Source: Streptomyces sp. NBC_00443
Lineage (GTDB): Bacteria; Actinomycetota; Actinomycetes; Streptomycetales; Streptomycetaceae
Assembly: GCF_036014175.1 (NCBI RefSeq)
Contig: NZ_CP107917.1
Span: 8,990,001 to 9,054,000, forward strand
DNA: 64,000 nt
Reading direction: 5' to 3'
The translations under genes were made by a program, and so were the position numbers. Positions 37,937-47,317 of this stretch are shown here, one piece after another (the stretch's first letter is position 1; every line of letters begins with the position of its first letter). A model generated the notes under the pieces. It was not told the origin of the DNA, searched no databases, and saw only the letters and a list, made by a program, of their open reading frames with translations.

Positions 37937-37966
37937 ACTATAGCAAGACGATGCGTATCGTCTCAA
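37937..37966 (-). promoter_or_regulatory. ABC-F promoter with 18-bp palindromic operator
   Basis: Read on the minus strand: TTGAGA (37966-37961), 18-base spacer, TATAGT (37942-37937). The spacer and flanks contain AGACGAT-ACGC-ATCGTCT (37963-37946), arms of seven perfect base pairs, a typical TetR-type operator position. No candidate repressor gene is adjacent. Confidence 0.6.
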
Positions 37967-38019
37967 CTCGTGCGGTGGTGGTCGGGCAGTGGCGACACCG
38001 GCGCCGATAGCGTGGTGGT

Positions 38020-38525
38020 GTGGCTGACCTCGACGAACCGATCCACGTCGTCGCTCCTGATCCGGCCTGGGAAGGTCAGGGGCGGGCGCTGGTCCGGGAC
38101 GTCTCGGCAGCTCTGCGGGGACTGCCCGTGGATGTGGCGCACATCGGATCCACTGCCGTTCCAGGACTTGAGGCCAAGCCGGTCATCGACGTTCAGGTCG
38201 GCTGCCCGGCCGGCGGAATCGAGGTTGCGGTCGCCCGCATCGAGCGGCTGGGCTTTGAGTGTCTGGGGGAGGCCGGTGTCCCCGGGCGCCAGTATCTGCG
38301 CCGGCGTTCCGGACTGTCGGCCAATGTCCATGTGGTCGAGCGGCAGGGGCGATTGTGGGTCGACAACCTGCTCTTCCGGGACTATCTGATCGCTCATCCG
38401 GACGTCATGGCCCGATATGCAGCCGCGAAACGGGAGGCCGCTCGGAGGGCGTCGACTCTGCTGGCGTACTCGGATCTGAAAGCGCAGCTCGTGGCGGAGG
38501 TCATGACGGCGGCGCGAGGTGCCGC
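38020..38525 (+). CDS. GrpB/UPF0157 nucleotidyltransferase-like protein, natural stop lost
   Basis: About 165 residues from GTG 38020 match the GrpB family: IHVVAPDPAWEGQGRALV, DVAHIGSTAVPGLEAKPVIDVQV (the GS-x-AV-P-G-L-x-AK-P-x-ID core of the nucleotidyltransferase-like fold) and LFRDYLIAHPDVMARYAAAKREA. The family usually ends soon after LKAQLVAEV. Here the frame continues without a stop to 40494 through the antisense of an ABC-transporter remnant and the GH1 gene, so the native end has been removed and the annotated end is where homology stops. The protein as encoded would carry a very long nonsense tail. Molecular function of the family is poorly known. Confidence 0.8.
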
Positions 38526-38547
38526 AGATCCTGGGCGGGCTTCGTGG

Positions 38548-39165
38548 GGGAAGTGCGCCGGTGAGCATGGTGACGACCCCGCTCTGCCACGCCTCGGCGC
38601 GTGCCGCGCGCAAGGTGGCGGTGAGCGAGTTGCGGCTGACGCGCCGGTAGCGGGCGACGGCCGCCTGCTCGGCGCCGATGCCCTTGAGGACGCGCAGTCC
38701 GGCCACCAGGTCCGCCGCGACGCCCGATGCCCACGCCGCACGCTCCTGCTGCGTCTCGCTGCGCCGCTCCAGCGGTGCTTGCTCAGCAGGTGCACCAGCC
38801 ACAGCAGGGGAGTGCCCAGCAGGACGAGAAGGCCGAGAGCCGGCGACACGCGCAGCAGCACGACGGCACCGACCGTCAGGCCGGTCGCGGCGGCCACGCC
38901 GACGACGAGGGCCATCGTGACGGCACCGACCCGGCGGGCGTCCTCCGTGGCGGTGTTCGCCAGCTCGCCCGGCAACCGGCCGTCGTCCGCGCCTCCTTCG
39001 GGAGCGAGGACGCGGCCGATCAGCTCGGTCCTGAGACGGTGCGAGACCGTCACGGAGGCCCGCTCACCGGCCCGCGCACCGAAGCGGAAGGACAGCCCGA
39101 CGTACACGACGGCGAGGCCCCCGAGCCACAGCAGCAGACCGGCGACGTTCGCCCAACTGCAATCC
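38548..39165 (-). pseudogene. Remnant of an ABC exporter membrane domain
   Basis: Minus-strand homology covers only part of a transmembrane domain: LLLWLGGLAVVYVGLSFRFGA, then LRTELIGRVLAPEGG, GLTVGAVVLLRVSPALGLLVLL, and after a frame change PLERRSETQQERAAWASGVAADLVAGLRVLKGIGAE and RVSRNSLTATLRAARAEA. The first membrane helix, the rest of the membrane domain and the entire ATPase domain are absent. A one-base loss near 38774-38775 adds a frameshift. The 3' break falls within about 30 bases of where grpB homology ends, so one deletion probably joined the ends of these convergent genes. Confidence 0.85.
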
Positions 39166-39178
39166 CTTTGGGTGACCA

Positions 39179-39207
39179 CCCCTCGACCTCCCCGTACGAC
39201 CGAGGGG
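39179..39207. terminator. Hairpin after the GH1 gene
   Basis: Inverted repeat CCCCTCG-N15-CGAGGGG, 13 bases beyond the beta-glucosidase stop. Moderate stem; a second GC-rich repeat follows it. Confidence 0.45.
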
Positions 39208-39219
39208 CCGCCCGGCCTG

Positions 39220-40590
<1,371 letters not shown>

Positions 40591-40603
40591 GGAATTCCTT
40601 TCG

Positions 40604-40663
40604 GAGACAGCGAAGTCGGAGACAGCGAAGTCGGAGGCAGGGGAGTCGGAGGCAGGGGAGTCG
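40604..40663. repeat. Four 15-bp tandem repeats before the GH1 start
   Basis: Two copies of GAGACAGCGAAGTCG (40604-40633) followed by two of GAGGCAGGGGAGTCG (40634-40663), i.e. one ancestral 15-mer duplicated and diverged. The units include AAGG/GGAG-like ribosome-binding words on neither strand in a decisive place. They lengthen the gap between permease and GH1 genes or, if GTG 40683 is used, encode SDFAV/SDSPA repeats. Confidence 0.85.
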
Positions 40664-40679
40664 GAGACGGCTGCGCCGG

Positions 40680-41552
40680 TCACTTGACGGCTCCCGCCGT
40701 CAGTCCGGCCACGAGATAGCGCTGCAGCAGCAGGAACCCGACGACCACGGGCACGCTGACGACCAGCGAGGCGGCCATGATCTGGTTCCAGTAGACGTTG
40801 TTGAGCGTGGAGTAGCCCTGGAGGCCGACGGCCAGGGTGCGGGTGGTGTCGTTGGTCATCACCGAGGCGAACAGCACCTCGCCCCAGGCGGTCATGAAGG
40901 CGTACACGGCGACCGCGACGATGCCCGGGATCGCCGCCGGCACGACGACCCGGAACAGCGCCCCGAGCGGCCCGCAGCCGTCCACCATCGCGGCCTCGTC
41001 CAAGTCACGCGGCACCGAGTCGAGATACCCGATCAGCATCCAGATCGAGAACGGCAGCGAGAAGGTCAGATACGTCAGGATCAGACCGCCGCGCGAGCCG
41101 AACAGCGCGATGCCGGTGGCGTTGCCGATGTTGACGTAGATCAGGAACAGGGGCAGCAGGAAGAGGATGCCGGGGAACATCTGCGTGGACAGCACGGTGA
41201 CCGTGAAGACGCGCTTGCCCCGGAAGTTGTGGCGGCTGACCGCGTAGGCCGCGAACACCGCGATCACCACCGAGCAGACGGTCGCCGCGCCCGCCACGAT
41301 CAGCGAGTTCACGAAGTACCGGGCCAGCGGGATGGTCGACCAGATGTCGATGTACGGCCGGATCGTCAGCTCGCTCGGCAGCCAGCGGAACTCCCCGGAG
41401 ACATCGGCGAGCGGCTTCAGCGAGCTGGACACCATGACGTAGACCGGCACCAGGACGAACCCGGTGAGCAGGGTGAGGAAGATCCGCCGGGACCAGTAGT
41501 AGGACCGTGGCGGAGCCATCGGCGAGCGGAGCGCCCGGGAGGTGCTAGACAT
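40680..41552 (-). CDS. Sugar ABC transporter permease (MalG type)
   Basis: This 290-residue integral membrane protein has about six helices. It contains the EAA loop DEAAMVDGCGPLGALFRVVVPAAIPG, which docks on the ATPase. Start ATG 41552 overlaps the upstream permease by eight bases; its stop overlaps the alternative GH1 start. As for other Streptomyces importers of this class, no ATPase gene is in the operon, so a shared MsiK-type ATPase elsewhere presumably powers it. Confidence 0.93.
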   Translation of the reverse strand: MSSTSRALRSPMAPPRSYYWSRRIFLTLLTGFVLVPVYVMVSSSLKPLADVSGEFRWLPSELTIRPYIDIWSTIPLARYFVNSLIVAGAATVCSVVIAVFAAYAVSRHNFRGKRVFTVTVLSTQMFPGILFLLPLFLIYVNIGNATGIALFGSRGGLILTYLTFSLPFSIWMLIGYLDSVPRDLDEAAMVDGCGPLGALFRVVVPAAIPGIVAVAVYAFMTAWGEVLFASVMTNDTTRTLAVGLQGYSTLNNVYWNQIMAASLVVSVPVVVGFLLLQRYLVAGLTAGAVK

Positions 41553-42540
41553 CGGCCGTCTTCCTTCCTCGGGAGGTCAGCAGGAGGTAGACGCCCGTCA
41601 CCACGAGCAGGAAGAGCAGCAGCAGGACGGACATGGCGGAACCGGTGCCGAAGTTCCAGGTGACGAACGACGCCTGGTAGATGTGGACCGAGATGAGGTC
41701 CGCGGCCTGCGGAGCGGTCCTGCCGAACAGGACGAACGGCGTGTTGAAGTCGTTGAACGTCCACAGGAACAGCACGAGCACCAGGACCTGGTTGACCGGG
41801 CGCAACGAGGGCAGGGTGATCCGGCGGATCTGCTGCCACATGCCGGCCCCGTCGAGGGACGCGGCCTCGTACTGCTCCTTCGGGATGTTCTGCAGACCGG
41901 CCATGACGATGAGGAAGGCGAACGGCCAGCCCTTCCACACCGACACGACCAGCAGCGCGACGAAGCTGTTGTCGCCGATGAGCCAGAAGGACGGCTTGTC
42001 GGTCAGGCCCAGCTGGTCGTGCAGGACGTGGTTCACCAGCCCGTTGTCGTGCTGGAACATGAACACCCAGGTGATGACCGCCGCGTACACGGGCAGCGCG
42101 TACGGCACCAGGAACAGGGCGCGCAGCAGGCCCCGGCCGCGGAAGGTGTCCTGCATGTAGATCGCCGCCGCCGTACCGATCAGCCAGCACAGGCCCACCG
42201 ACAGCAGGGTGAAGGCGACGGTCACGAAGAAGGAGTGCAGCAGCGCCTCGCCCACGGGGGCGTCGAAGTCCACCGACACCTCGTAGTTGGACAGGCCCGT
42301 CCAGGGCGCGGTGCCCCAGTCGCGGATGTAGAACTGCGTGAGCTCCTTGAAGCTCATCACGATGCCCATCACCATCGGCACCAGATGGACCAGGAGTTCG
42401 AGGATCAGGGCCGGCAGGAGCAGCAGATACGGCAGTGCGACACGGCGGATCCGCCCGGGGCGGCGGAAGCGGGGCTTTTGCTCCGCCGACCCGGACGAAC
42501 TCTTGTGCGGGGCCGCCTCTGCGGGAGCAGCGGTCGTCAT
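41545..42540 (-). CDS. Sugar ABC transporter permease (MalF type)
   Basis: About 331 residues with six predicted helices and the EAA loop YEAASLDGAGMWQQIRRITLPSLRP. A Lys/Arg/Ser-rich cytoplasmic N-terminus precedes LPYLLLLPALILELLVHLVP. ATG 42540 is used; GTG 42549, three codons earlier and adjoining the binding-protein stop, is equally possible. It forms the heteromeric channel with the next gene and is translationally coupled to it. Confidence 0.93.
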   Translation of the reverse strand: MTTAAPAEAAPHKSSSGSAEQKPRFRRPGRIRRVALPYLLLLPALILELLVHLVPMVMGIVMSFKELTQFYIRDWGTAPWTGLSNYEVSVDFDAPVGEALLHSFFVTVAFTLLSVGLCWLIGTAAAIYMQDTFRGRGLLRALFLVPYALPVYAAVITWVFMFQHDNGLVNHVLHDQLGLTDKPSFWLIGDNSFVALLVVSVWKGWPFAFLIVMAGLQNIPKEQYEAASLDGAGMWQQIRRITLPSLRPVNQVLVLVLFLWTFNDFNTPFVLFGRTAPQAADLISVHIYQASFVTWNFGTGSAMSVLLLLFLLVVTGVYLLLTSRGRKTADV

Positions 42541-42545
42541 CGTGC

Positions 42546-43862
42546 TCACTTCGTCGGCATCTGCTGCTGGGCCTTCTCGAGCGCCGCCTTCACCGAGTCG
42601 GTGGTGACCGGACGCCCGGCGGCCGCGTCGGCGAACAGGTCCTTCACGGCCGTTCCGACAGCCGTCTCGAACTGGGACTCGTCGGCGACCTGCGGCATCG
42701 CGGCGGCGCTCTGGGCGAGGGTGTCCTTCAGGACGGCGTTGGCCCCGGCGTTGAAGGTGGCGTCCGACTGGGCGCCCTTCACCGGCGGGATGGAGCTGAA
42801 CGCGGTGTTCAGGACCTTCTGTTCCTCGTCGCTGGTCATGAACTTCACGAACTTCTTGGCGCCGTCGACGTTGTCGGTGTTCTTGAACACGGCGAGGTTG
42901 ATGCCGGCCACGATGGAGTTGATCTGCTTGTCGGTCCCGGGAGCCCCGGACTGCACCGGAACGGGGGCGACACCGTAGGCGTCCGCGCTCATGCCCTGGG
43001 ACTCGAGGTTGGCGGACGCGCTCTGCCACAGCAGCATCGCGGACTTGCCCTTGGCGAAGTCGCTGACCGACTGGTTCTGGGCGTACTCGGCGTTGCCCGG
43101 CGCGATGACCTTGTCCTTGGCCATCAGGTCGACGTACTGCTTGATCGCATCGACCGCGCCGTCATTGGCGAAGTCGGGCTTGCCGTCGGCGGTGAAGAAG
43201 TCGGCACCGTGCTGCTTGGCGAAGACGAAGACGTGGTGGATGTTCTCCGACGGGTTCGAACCCTCGGCGCCCAGGCCCCACTTGCCGTCCCCCGACAGCT
43301 TCTTGCCCGCGGCGACGAGGTCGTCCCAGGTGGCCGGGGGCTTGGCTATGCCCGCGTCGGCGAACAGCTTCTTGTTGTAGTAGAGCGCGTACGCCATCGA
43401 GTACAGCGGTACGGCCGCCGGGTCCTGGCCCTGCGCGCCGGTCGAGCCGAGCGCGGAGTCGACGAAGCGGTCCTTGCCGCCGATCGCGGTGAAGTTCTTC
43501 TCGTCCCACGGCAGAAGTGCGCCGGTCGCCTGGAGGGAGGCACTCCAGGTGTTGCCGATGTTGAGGACGTCGGGGCCCTGGCCCGAGGTGGTGGCGGTGA
43601 GGATCCGGTTCAGCAGGTCCGACCAGGGGATGACCTCCAGCTTCACCTCGATCCCGGTCTGCTTCTCGAACTTGTCGAGTTCGGGCTGGAGGACCTTCTT
43701 GTCGACCTCGATGCTGGCGCCCTGGTTGGAGGCCCAGTAGGTGAGCGTTTTCGGTGAGTCGTTGGACCCGCCGCCCGTCGACGAGCCGCCACCGCAGGCG
43801 GTCACGGCGGTCAGCAGGGAAACGGTGACGGCACCGACGGCCGCGGCTCGGATTCTGCGCAT
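42546..43862 (-). CDS. Sugar-binding lipoprotein of the ABC importer
   Basis: This 438-residue protein has a lipoprotein signal ending TAVTAC (Cys23) and a Gly/Ser linker. The rest is a family 1 extracellular solute-binding protein: LTYWASNQGAS, GPDVLNIGNTWS, YYNKKLFADAGIAKPPATWDDL, KGKSAMLLWQS. It is the first gene of the operon binding protein-permease-permease-GH1. The GH1 partner suggests a beta-linked di- or oligosaccharide as ligand. The operon start faces the ROK regulator across an AT-rich intergenic site. Confidence 0.93.
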   Translation of the reverse strand: MRRIRAAAVGAVTVSLLTAVTACGGGSSTGGGSNDSPKTLTYWASNQGASIEVDKKVLQPELDKFEKQTGIEVKLEVIPWSDLLNRILTATTSGQGPDVLNIGNTWSASLQATGALLPWDEKNFTAIGGKDRFVDSALGSTGAQGQDPAAVPLYSMAYALYYNKKLFADAGIAKPPATWDDLVAAGKKLSGDGKWGLGAEGSNPSENIHHVFVFAKQHGADFFTADGKPDFANDGAVDAIKQYVDLMAKDKVIAPGNAEYAQNQSVSDFAKGKSAMLLWQSASANLESQGMSADAYGVAPVPVQSGAPGTDKQINSIVAGINLAVFKNTDNVDGAKKFVKFMTSDEEQKVLNTAFSSIPPVKGAQSDATFNAGANAVLKDTLAQSAAAMPQVADESQFETAVGTAVKDLFADAAAGRPVTTDSVKAALEKAQQQMPTK

Positions 43863-43929
43863 GGCTCAGGCGTCCCTTTCCGGAGGGATACCCAACGCGA
43901 GCGTTCACTTCCCGAACGCCGCTCATGGG

Positions 43930-43950
43930 TTAATTTAGAGCGTGATTTAA
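43930..43950. promoter_or_regulatory. AT-rich operator/promoter between the sugar operon and the ROK gene
   Basis: TTAATTTAG-AGCG-TGATTTAA is a striking AT-rich island in very GC-rich DNA. It reads as an imperfect inverted repeat of TTAA-containing arms, the kind of site used by ROK/NagC-type repressors. It lies about 65 bases from the binding-protein start and 70 from the ROK start, so it could control both. Confidence 0.5.
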
Positions 43951-44023
43951 GACCCGAAGGAAGGGCGCGTCAAGAGATCGCGCGGCGGTATGTTGCTGTT
44001 CGGGCGCGTCGGAAGGGACCCAC

Positions 44024-45292
44024 ATGGCAGGGCGGAACGGGCGGACAGTGCGTGACCTGCGACGGGGCAATCGCACCGTCGTACTGCAACGGTTGTATTT
44101 CGACGGCCCGTTGAGCCGCTTCGAACTGGCCCCGGCCACCGGCCTGAGTGGCGGTTCCATCAGCAACGTGGTCGCGGAACTCGTCGCCGACGGCCTCGTC
44201 GAGGAGGCCGGAACCGTCGAGTCCGACGGCGGCCGCCCCCGTACCCTGCTGCGCGTTGCCCCCGCCGGCGGGCACATGATCGGCGTCGACGTCGGCGAGA
44301 CCCGCGTACGCGTCGAGCTCTTCGACCTCACCCTCACCGAACTCGCCCGCACCGAACGCCCGCTGGAGCGCCAGGGCTACGACGTCGAGGTCGTCGTCGG
44401 CCACATCCGCGACGGCATCACCGAGGTCCTCGCCGTGACGGACATCGCCGCCGATCAGCTCCTGGGCGTGGGCATCGGCGTCCCCGGCATCGTCGCCCGC
44501 ACCCCTGAGCTGGGCGCCGTGGTCCACGGACAGACGATCGGCTGGGACGCCGTACCGCTCGAATCCCTGCTCCGCTCGACATGTGAACTCCCCGACTCCG
44601 TGCCGTACTTCACCGACAACGGTGCCCGGGCCCTCGGCCACGCCGAGATGTGGTTCGGTGCCGGCCGCGGCGCCCGCAGCGCGGTGGTCGTCCTGTTCGG
44701 CTCCGGCGTCGGCGCCTGCCTCGTCACGCAGGAGGTGGAGCAGGGCCGGTCCGTCGAGTGGGGGCATCTGACCGTGCGGGTCAGGGGGCGCCGCTGCCGT
44801 TGCGGGGCCCTTGGCTGCCTGGACGCCTACGCGGGCGCGGAGGCGCTCCTCGACCGCTGGCGCGAGGAGGGCGGCCACCCACCGGAGGGCACCGACGAGG
44901 AGACCGCACTGACGGCGATGCTCGCCGCGGCCCACCCCGCCGATGGCGCCGACGCCGACCCGGCGGCCCTCGCCGTCCTCGAGGAGGCCGCCGAGTACCT
45001 GGGCGCCGGCCTGTCCGACCTGATCAACCTCTTCCAGCCCGAACGCATCCTCATCGGCGGCTGGGCGGCACTCCAGCTGGGCCCCCGCATCCTGCCCGCC
45101 ATACGCCGCCACGCATCCGCCTACGCCCTGCGCCATCCGGCCGAACGCGTCTCCATCGACCTGGGGGGCCTCGGCCCGGACGCGGTCACGGTCGGCGCGG
45201 CGATTCTGCCGCTCGCCGCGTTCTTCGCCGGGGGCGGGCAGCGGGAAAATCCATCGAGGCAGGGTGGGAAGCGCCCTAGTGTGGCGCGGTGA
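44024..45292 (+). CDS. ROK-family transcriptional regulator
   Basis: The 422 residues have an N-terminal winged helix (RTVVLQRLYFDGPLSRFELAPATGLSGGSISNVVAELVADGLV) and a ROK sugar-kinase-like domain: GVDVGETRVRVELFD (phosphate-1), GVPGIV, EWGHLTVRVRGRRCRCGALGCLDAYAG. That last region contains the CGxxGC zinc-binding motif (CRCGALGCLDAY). ROK regulators sense sugars or phosphorylated sugars. Divergence from the importer operon makes it the probable repressor. Its last four bases overlap the start of the next gene. Confidence 0.93.
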   Translation: MAGRNGRTVRDLRRGNRTVVLQRLYFDGPLSRFELAPATGLSGGSISNVVAELVADGLVEEAGTVESDGGRPRTLLRVAPAGGHMIGVDVGETRVRVELFDLTLTELARTERPLERQGYDVEVVVGHIRDGITEVLAVTDIAADQLLGVGIGVPGIVARTPELGAVVHGQTIGWDAVPLESLLRSTCELPDSVPYFTDNGARALGHAEMWFGAGRGARSAVVVLFGSGVGACLVTQEVEQGRSVEWGHLTVRVRGRRCRCGALGCLDAYAGAEALLDRWREEGGHPPEGTDEETALTAMLAAAHPADGADADPAALAVLEEAAEYLGAGLSDLINLFQPERILIGGWAALQLGPRILPAIRRHASAYALRHPAERVSIDLGGLGPDAVTVGAAILPLAAFFAGGGQRENPSRQGGKRPSVAR

Positions 45293-45821
45293 CTACACAG
45301 GTGATCGTGCTGAACGGCGGTTCCAGCTCGGGGAAGTCCGGGATCGTACGGTGTCTCCAGGCCGTACTGCCGGATCCGTGGCTGGCGTTCGGGGTCGACT
45401 CGTTCGTTGCCGCCCTGCCCGCGAGGATGCAGGGGGCGGACGAGGGGATCATGTTCGCGCCGGATGGCGGGGTCAGCGTCGGGGCCGACTTCCGGGCGCT
45501 GGACGCGGCCTGGACCGAGGGGGTCGCCGCGATGGCCCGTGCGGGCGCCGGGGTCATCGTCGACGACGTCTTCCTCGGCGGGGCGGCGTCCCAGCAGCGG
45601 TGGCAGAAGGCGCTGAGCGGCCTCGCCGTGCTGTGGGTCGGCGTCAGGAGTGACAGCGCGGTCGCCGCGGGCGTGAGGTCGCACGCGGAGACCGGGTCCA
45701 GGGGATGGCCGTACTACAGGCGGACGTGGTGCACGAAGGGGTCAGCTATGACCTGGAGGTCGACACCACGCACACCGAGGCCCTGGTGTGCGCGCGGACC
45801 ATCGTCGCACGGGTCGGCTGA
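45289..45821 (+). CDS. Chloramphenicol phosphotransferase-like kinase (frameshifted)
   Basis: From GTG 45289 the protein reads VIVLNGGSSSGKSGIVRCLQ (Walker A GGSSSGKS), FGVDSFVAALP and VIVDDVFLGG, the CPT-like family of P-loop kinases. After SAVAAG the frame breaks. Adding one C near 45670-45673 restores GREVARGDRVQGMA, then VVHEGVSYDLEVDTTHTEAL and a normal stop at 45819-45821, about 178 residues in all. CPT-like proteins phosphorylate chloramphenicol or unknown small molecules; resistance is only one possibility. It overlaps the ROK gene by four bases and may be co-transcribed. Confidence 0.85.
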
Positions 45822-45836
45822 CTAAGGCTGATCCCC

Positions 45837-46394
45837 TCACCGGGCAGAACGATGGTCCGGCCCGTGCCAGTGGGTCGGCGCGACCTGGTCGGGCGGCATC
45901 GGACTCCTTCGGCCGCCGACGATCTCCAGCATGTTCGTGGTGGCCGTCGCGTACAGCGGATGCACATGCTCGTAGAGCTCTCCCGCGCAGTTGATCTGGA
46001 CGCGCAGCAGCCAGCGGGTGACGCGGAGGTCGGCGGTGACGGGTGCCAGGTCGAGGGAGTGGATGGGCTCGGTGCTGGACAGGGGCGGCGCGCTCGGCAG
46101 CATCCGTAGTTCGGGCGGGTCGGCGTCGAGAAGCAGGGCGAGGTCCGGCTCCCAGGGCTCCAGGACGTCGTCGGTCATCACGCTGCGCGTGGTCGGCGGC
46201 AACCGGTCGGTGATCTCCGCGGCAAGTCCCACGATCGAGGCCTGATCAGGTCCCGTGGGGCGCAGCCGTATGCCCAGGCGGTGGCCGGACAGAGCGGCTT
46301 CGACGGGGTCGGGACCCACGACCGGCCCCGGTTCCAGGCGCAGTCCGAAGGTGCGGTGGAGCTCGACGTGGAAGGCGTAGGGAAACTCGCTCAT
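45837..46394 (-). CDS. Hypothetical protein, last gene of the TPR-CHAT operon
   Basis: This 185-residue soluble protein starts MSEFPYAFHVELHRTFGLRLEPG. It contains Pro-rich loops and LLRVQINCAGELYEHVHPLYATATTNMLEIVGG near the C-terminus. I recognise no family, and no signal peptide or membrane segment is visible. The ATG overlaps the stop of the DUF6338 gene (ATGA), so it is translationally coupled to it and presumably works with the CHAT system. An accessory or substrate role is inference only. Confidence 0.75.
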   Translation of the reverse strand: MSEFPYAFHVELHRTFGLRLEPGPVVGPDPVEAALSGHRLGIRLRPTGPDQASIVGLAAEITDRLPPTTRSVMTDDVLEPWEPDLALLLDADPPELRMLPSAPPLSSTEPIHSLDLAPVTADLRVTRWLLRVQINCAGELYEHVHPLYATATTNMLEIVGGRRSPMPPDQVAPTHWHGPDHRSAR

Positions 46395-47083
46395 GCTGTG
46401 CTCTCCCCTCGCGGCTCGGGCCGCGGTGCGTCGGTCGGAACGTGGTCGAGATACGTGACGGTCAGGAACTTGATCTGCCGGGCGCTCACCGACACCAACT
46501 GATGCCCGGTGAGAGGCCGTACGGGCTGTCCGGGCTGTGGGCGGTGTTCGAGCGGGGCGACCAGGGCCAGTTCGCGGTCCCCGGTCTCCTCCGCCTGGTG
46601 AGCGAAGTGCTTCAGCGTGCCGCCGAGATACGAGCCGTCCTGCAGTTCGCAACCGACGTACACGGACTTGGCACCGGCCTCGGCGGGGTAGCGCCCGAGC
46701 AGAAGCCACCATGACGACTCCACGGTGACGGGCCCGGCGCCGCGTGGCAGCAGCCGGGCCGCGCCCGCCCCCAACGCGGCCGCGATCGCCAGGACTGCCA
46801 GCGACCACCAGGCCAGCGCCAGATAGTGGTCCCGTGCGTAGCCCCAGCCCTCGCGGACCAGACGCCCCACGTCCGGAGTGATGCCGGGCGCCGTCGCACG
46901 CAGCGCGCCGAAGACCGCGAGGGCGAGGGCGTCGAGGGCCAGGCTCGCCAGGACCACCCGGGTGGTCTCGCGAAACGCCGACGAGGTCCGCTCGGGCAGC
47001 ACGGTGTCGCGGGCCGCGGCGTACACGAAACCCGGCACGAGACACACCACGAGCAGGACCAGACCGAGGAAGGTGCTGGGCAT
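46391..47083 (-). CDS. DUF6338-type membrane protein of the TPR-CHAT operon
   Basis: The 230 residues contain three membrane helices (FLGLVLLVVCLVPGFVYAAA at 5-24; about 42-62; WWSLAVLAIAAALGAGAA at about 92-109), then a cytoplasmic domain with GCELQDGSYLGGTLKHFAHQAEE and SVSARQIKFLTVTYLDHVP. The pattern fits DUF6338 as I know it; function is unknown. It is seven bases downstream of the small 72-codon gene and four bases overlap the next gene. In a CHAT protease operon, a membrane protein of this kind could be the effector or anchor. Confidence 0.78.
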   Translation of the reverse strand: MPSTFLGLVLLVVCLVPGFVYAAARDTVLPERTSSAFRETTRVVLASLALDALALAVFGALRATAPGITPDVGRLVREGWGYARDHYLALAWWSLAVLAIAAALGAGAARLLPRGAGPVTVESSWWLLLGRYPAEAGAKSVYVGCELQDGSYLGGTLKHFAHQAEETGDRELALVAPLEHRPQPGQPVRPLTGHQLVSVSARQIKFLTVTYLDHVPTDAPRPEPRGESTA

Positions 47084-47090
47084 GGGGGCG

Positions 47091-47309
47091 CTAGTCCTCC
47101 TGCCCGTCCGGTTCGGCGGCCGCGGCGTCCGGCTGCTGCGGCAGCGCGCTCGGCGGGGCCGCGGGGCGCTGGGAGACCGGGGTCGGGACCGTGCTGCCCG
47201 GCGCGACGGCCTGTCCGCCCCTGTTGTCGCCGTACACGATCACTGTTTCGCCGTCGTCCAGCGGCGGGCGTCTGCGTTTCGGCCGCGGCCCGGTTTCGTC
47301 GTCTGCCAT
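47091..47309 (-). CDS. Small protein of the TPR-CHAT operon
   Basis: Seventy-two residues: MADDETGPRPKRRRPPLDDG, then ETVIVYGDNRGG, then a Pro/Ala/Gln-rich tail ending EPDGQED. It is highly charged, probably disordered, with no membrane segment. ATG 47309 follows GGAGG. Spacing to the CHAT gene is eight bases and to the DUF6338 gene seven, so it is a genuine operon member. Small companion proteins of caspase-like proteases are often substrates or inhibitors; for this one that is conjecture. Confidence 0.72.
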   Translation of the reverse strand: MADDETGPRPKRRRPPLDDGETVIVYGDNRGGQAVAPGSTVPTPVSQRPAAPPSALPQQPDAAAAEPDGQED

Positions 47310-47317
47310 GGTGCCTC

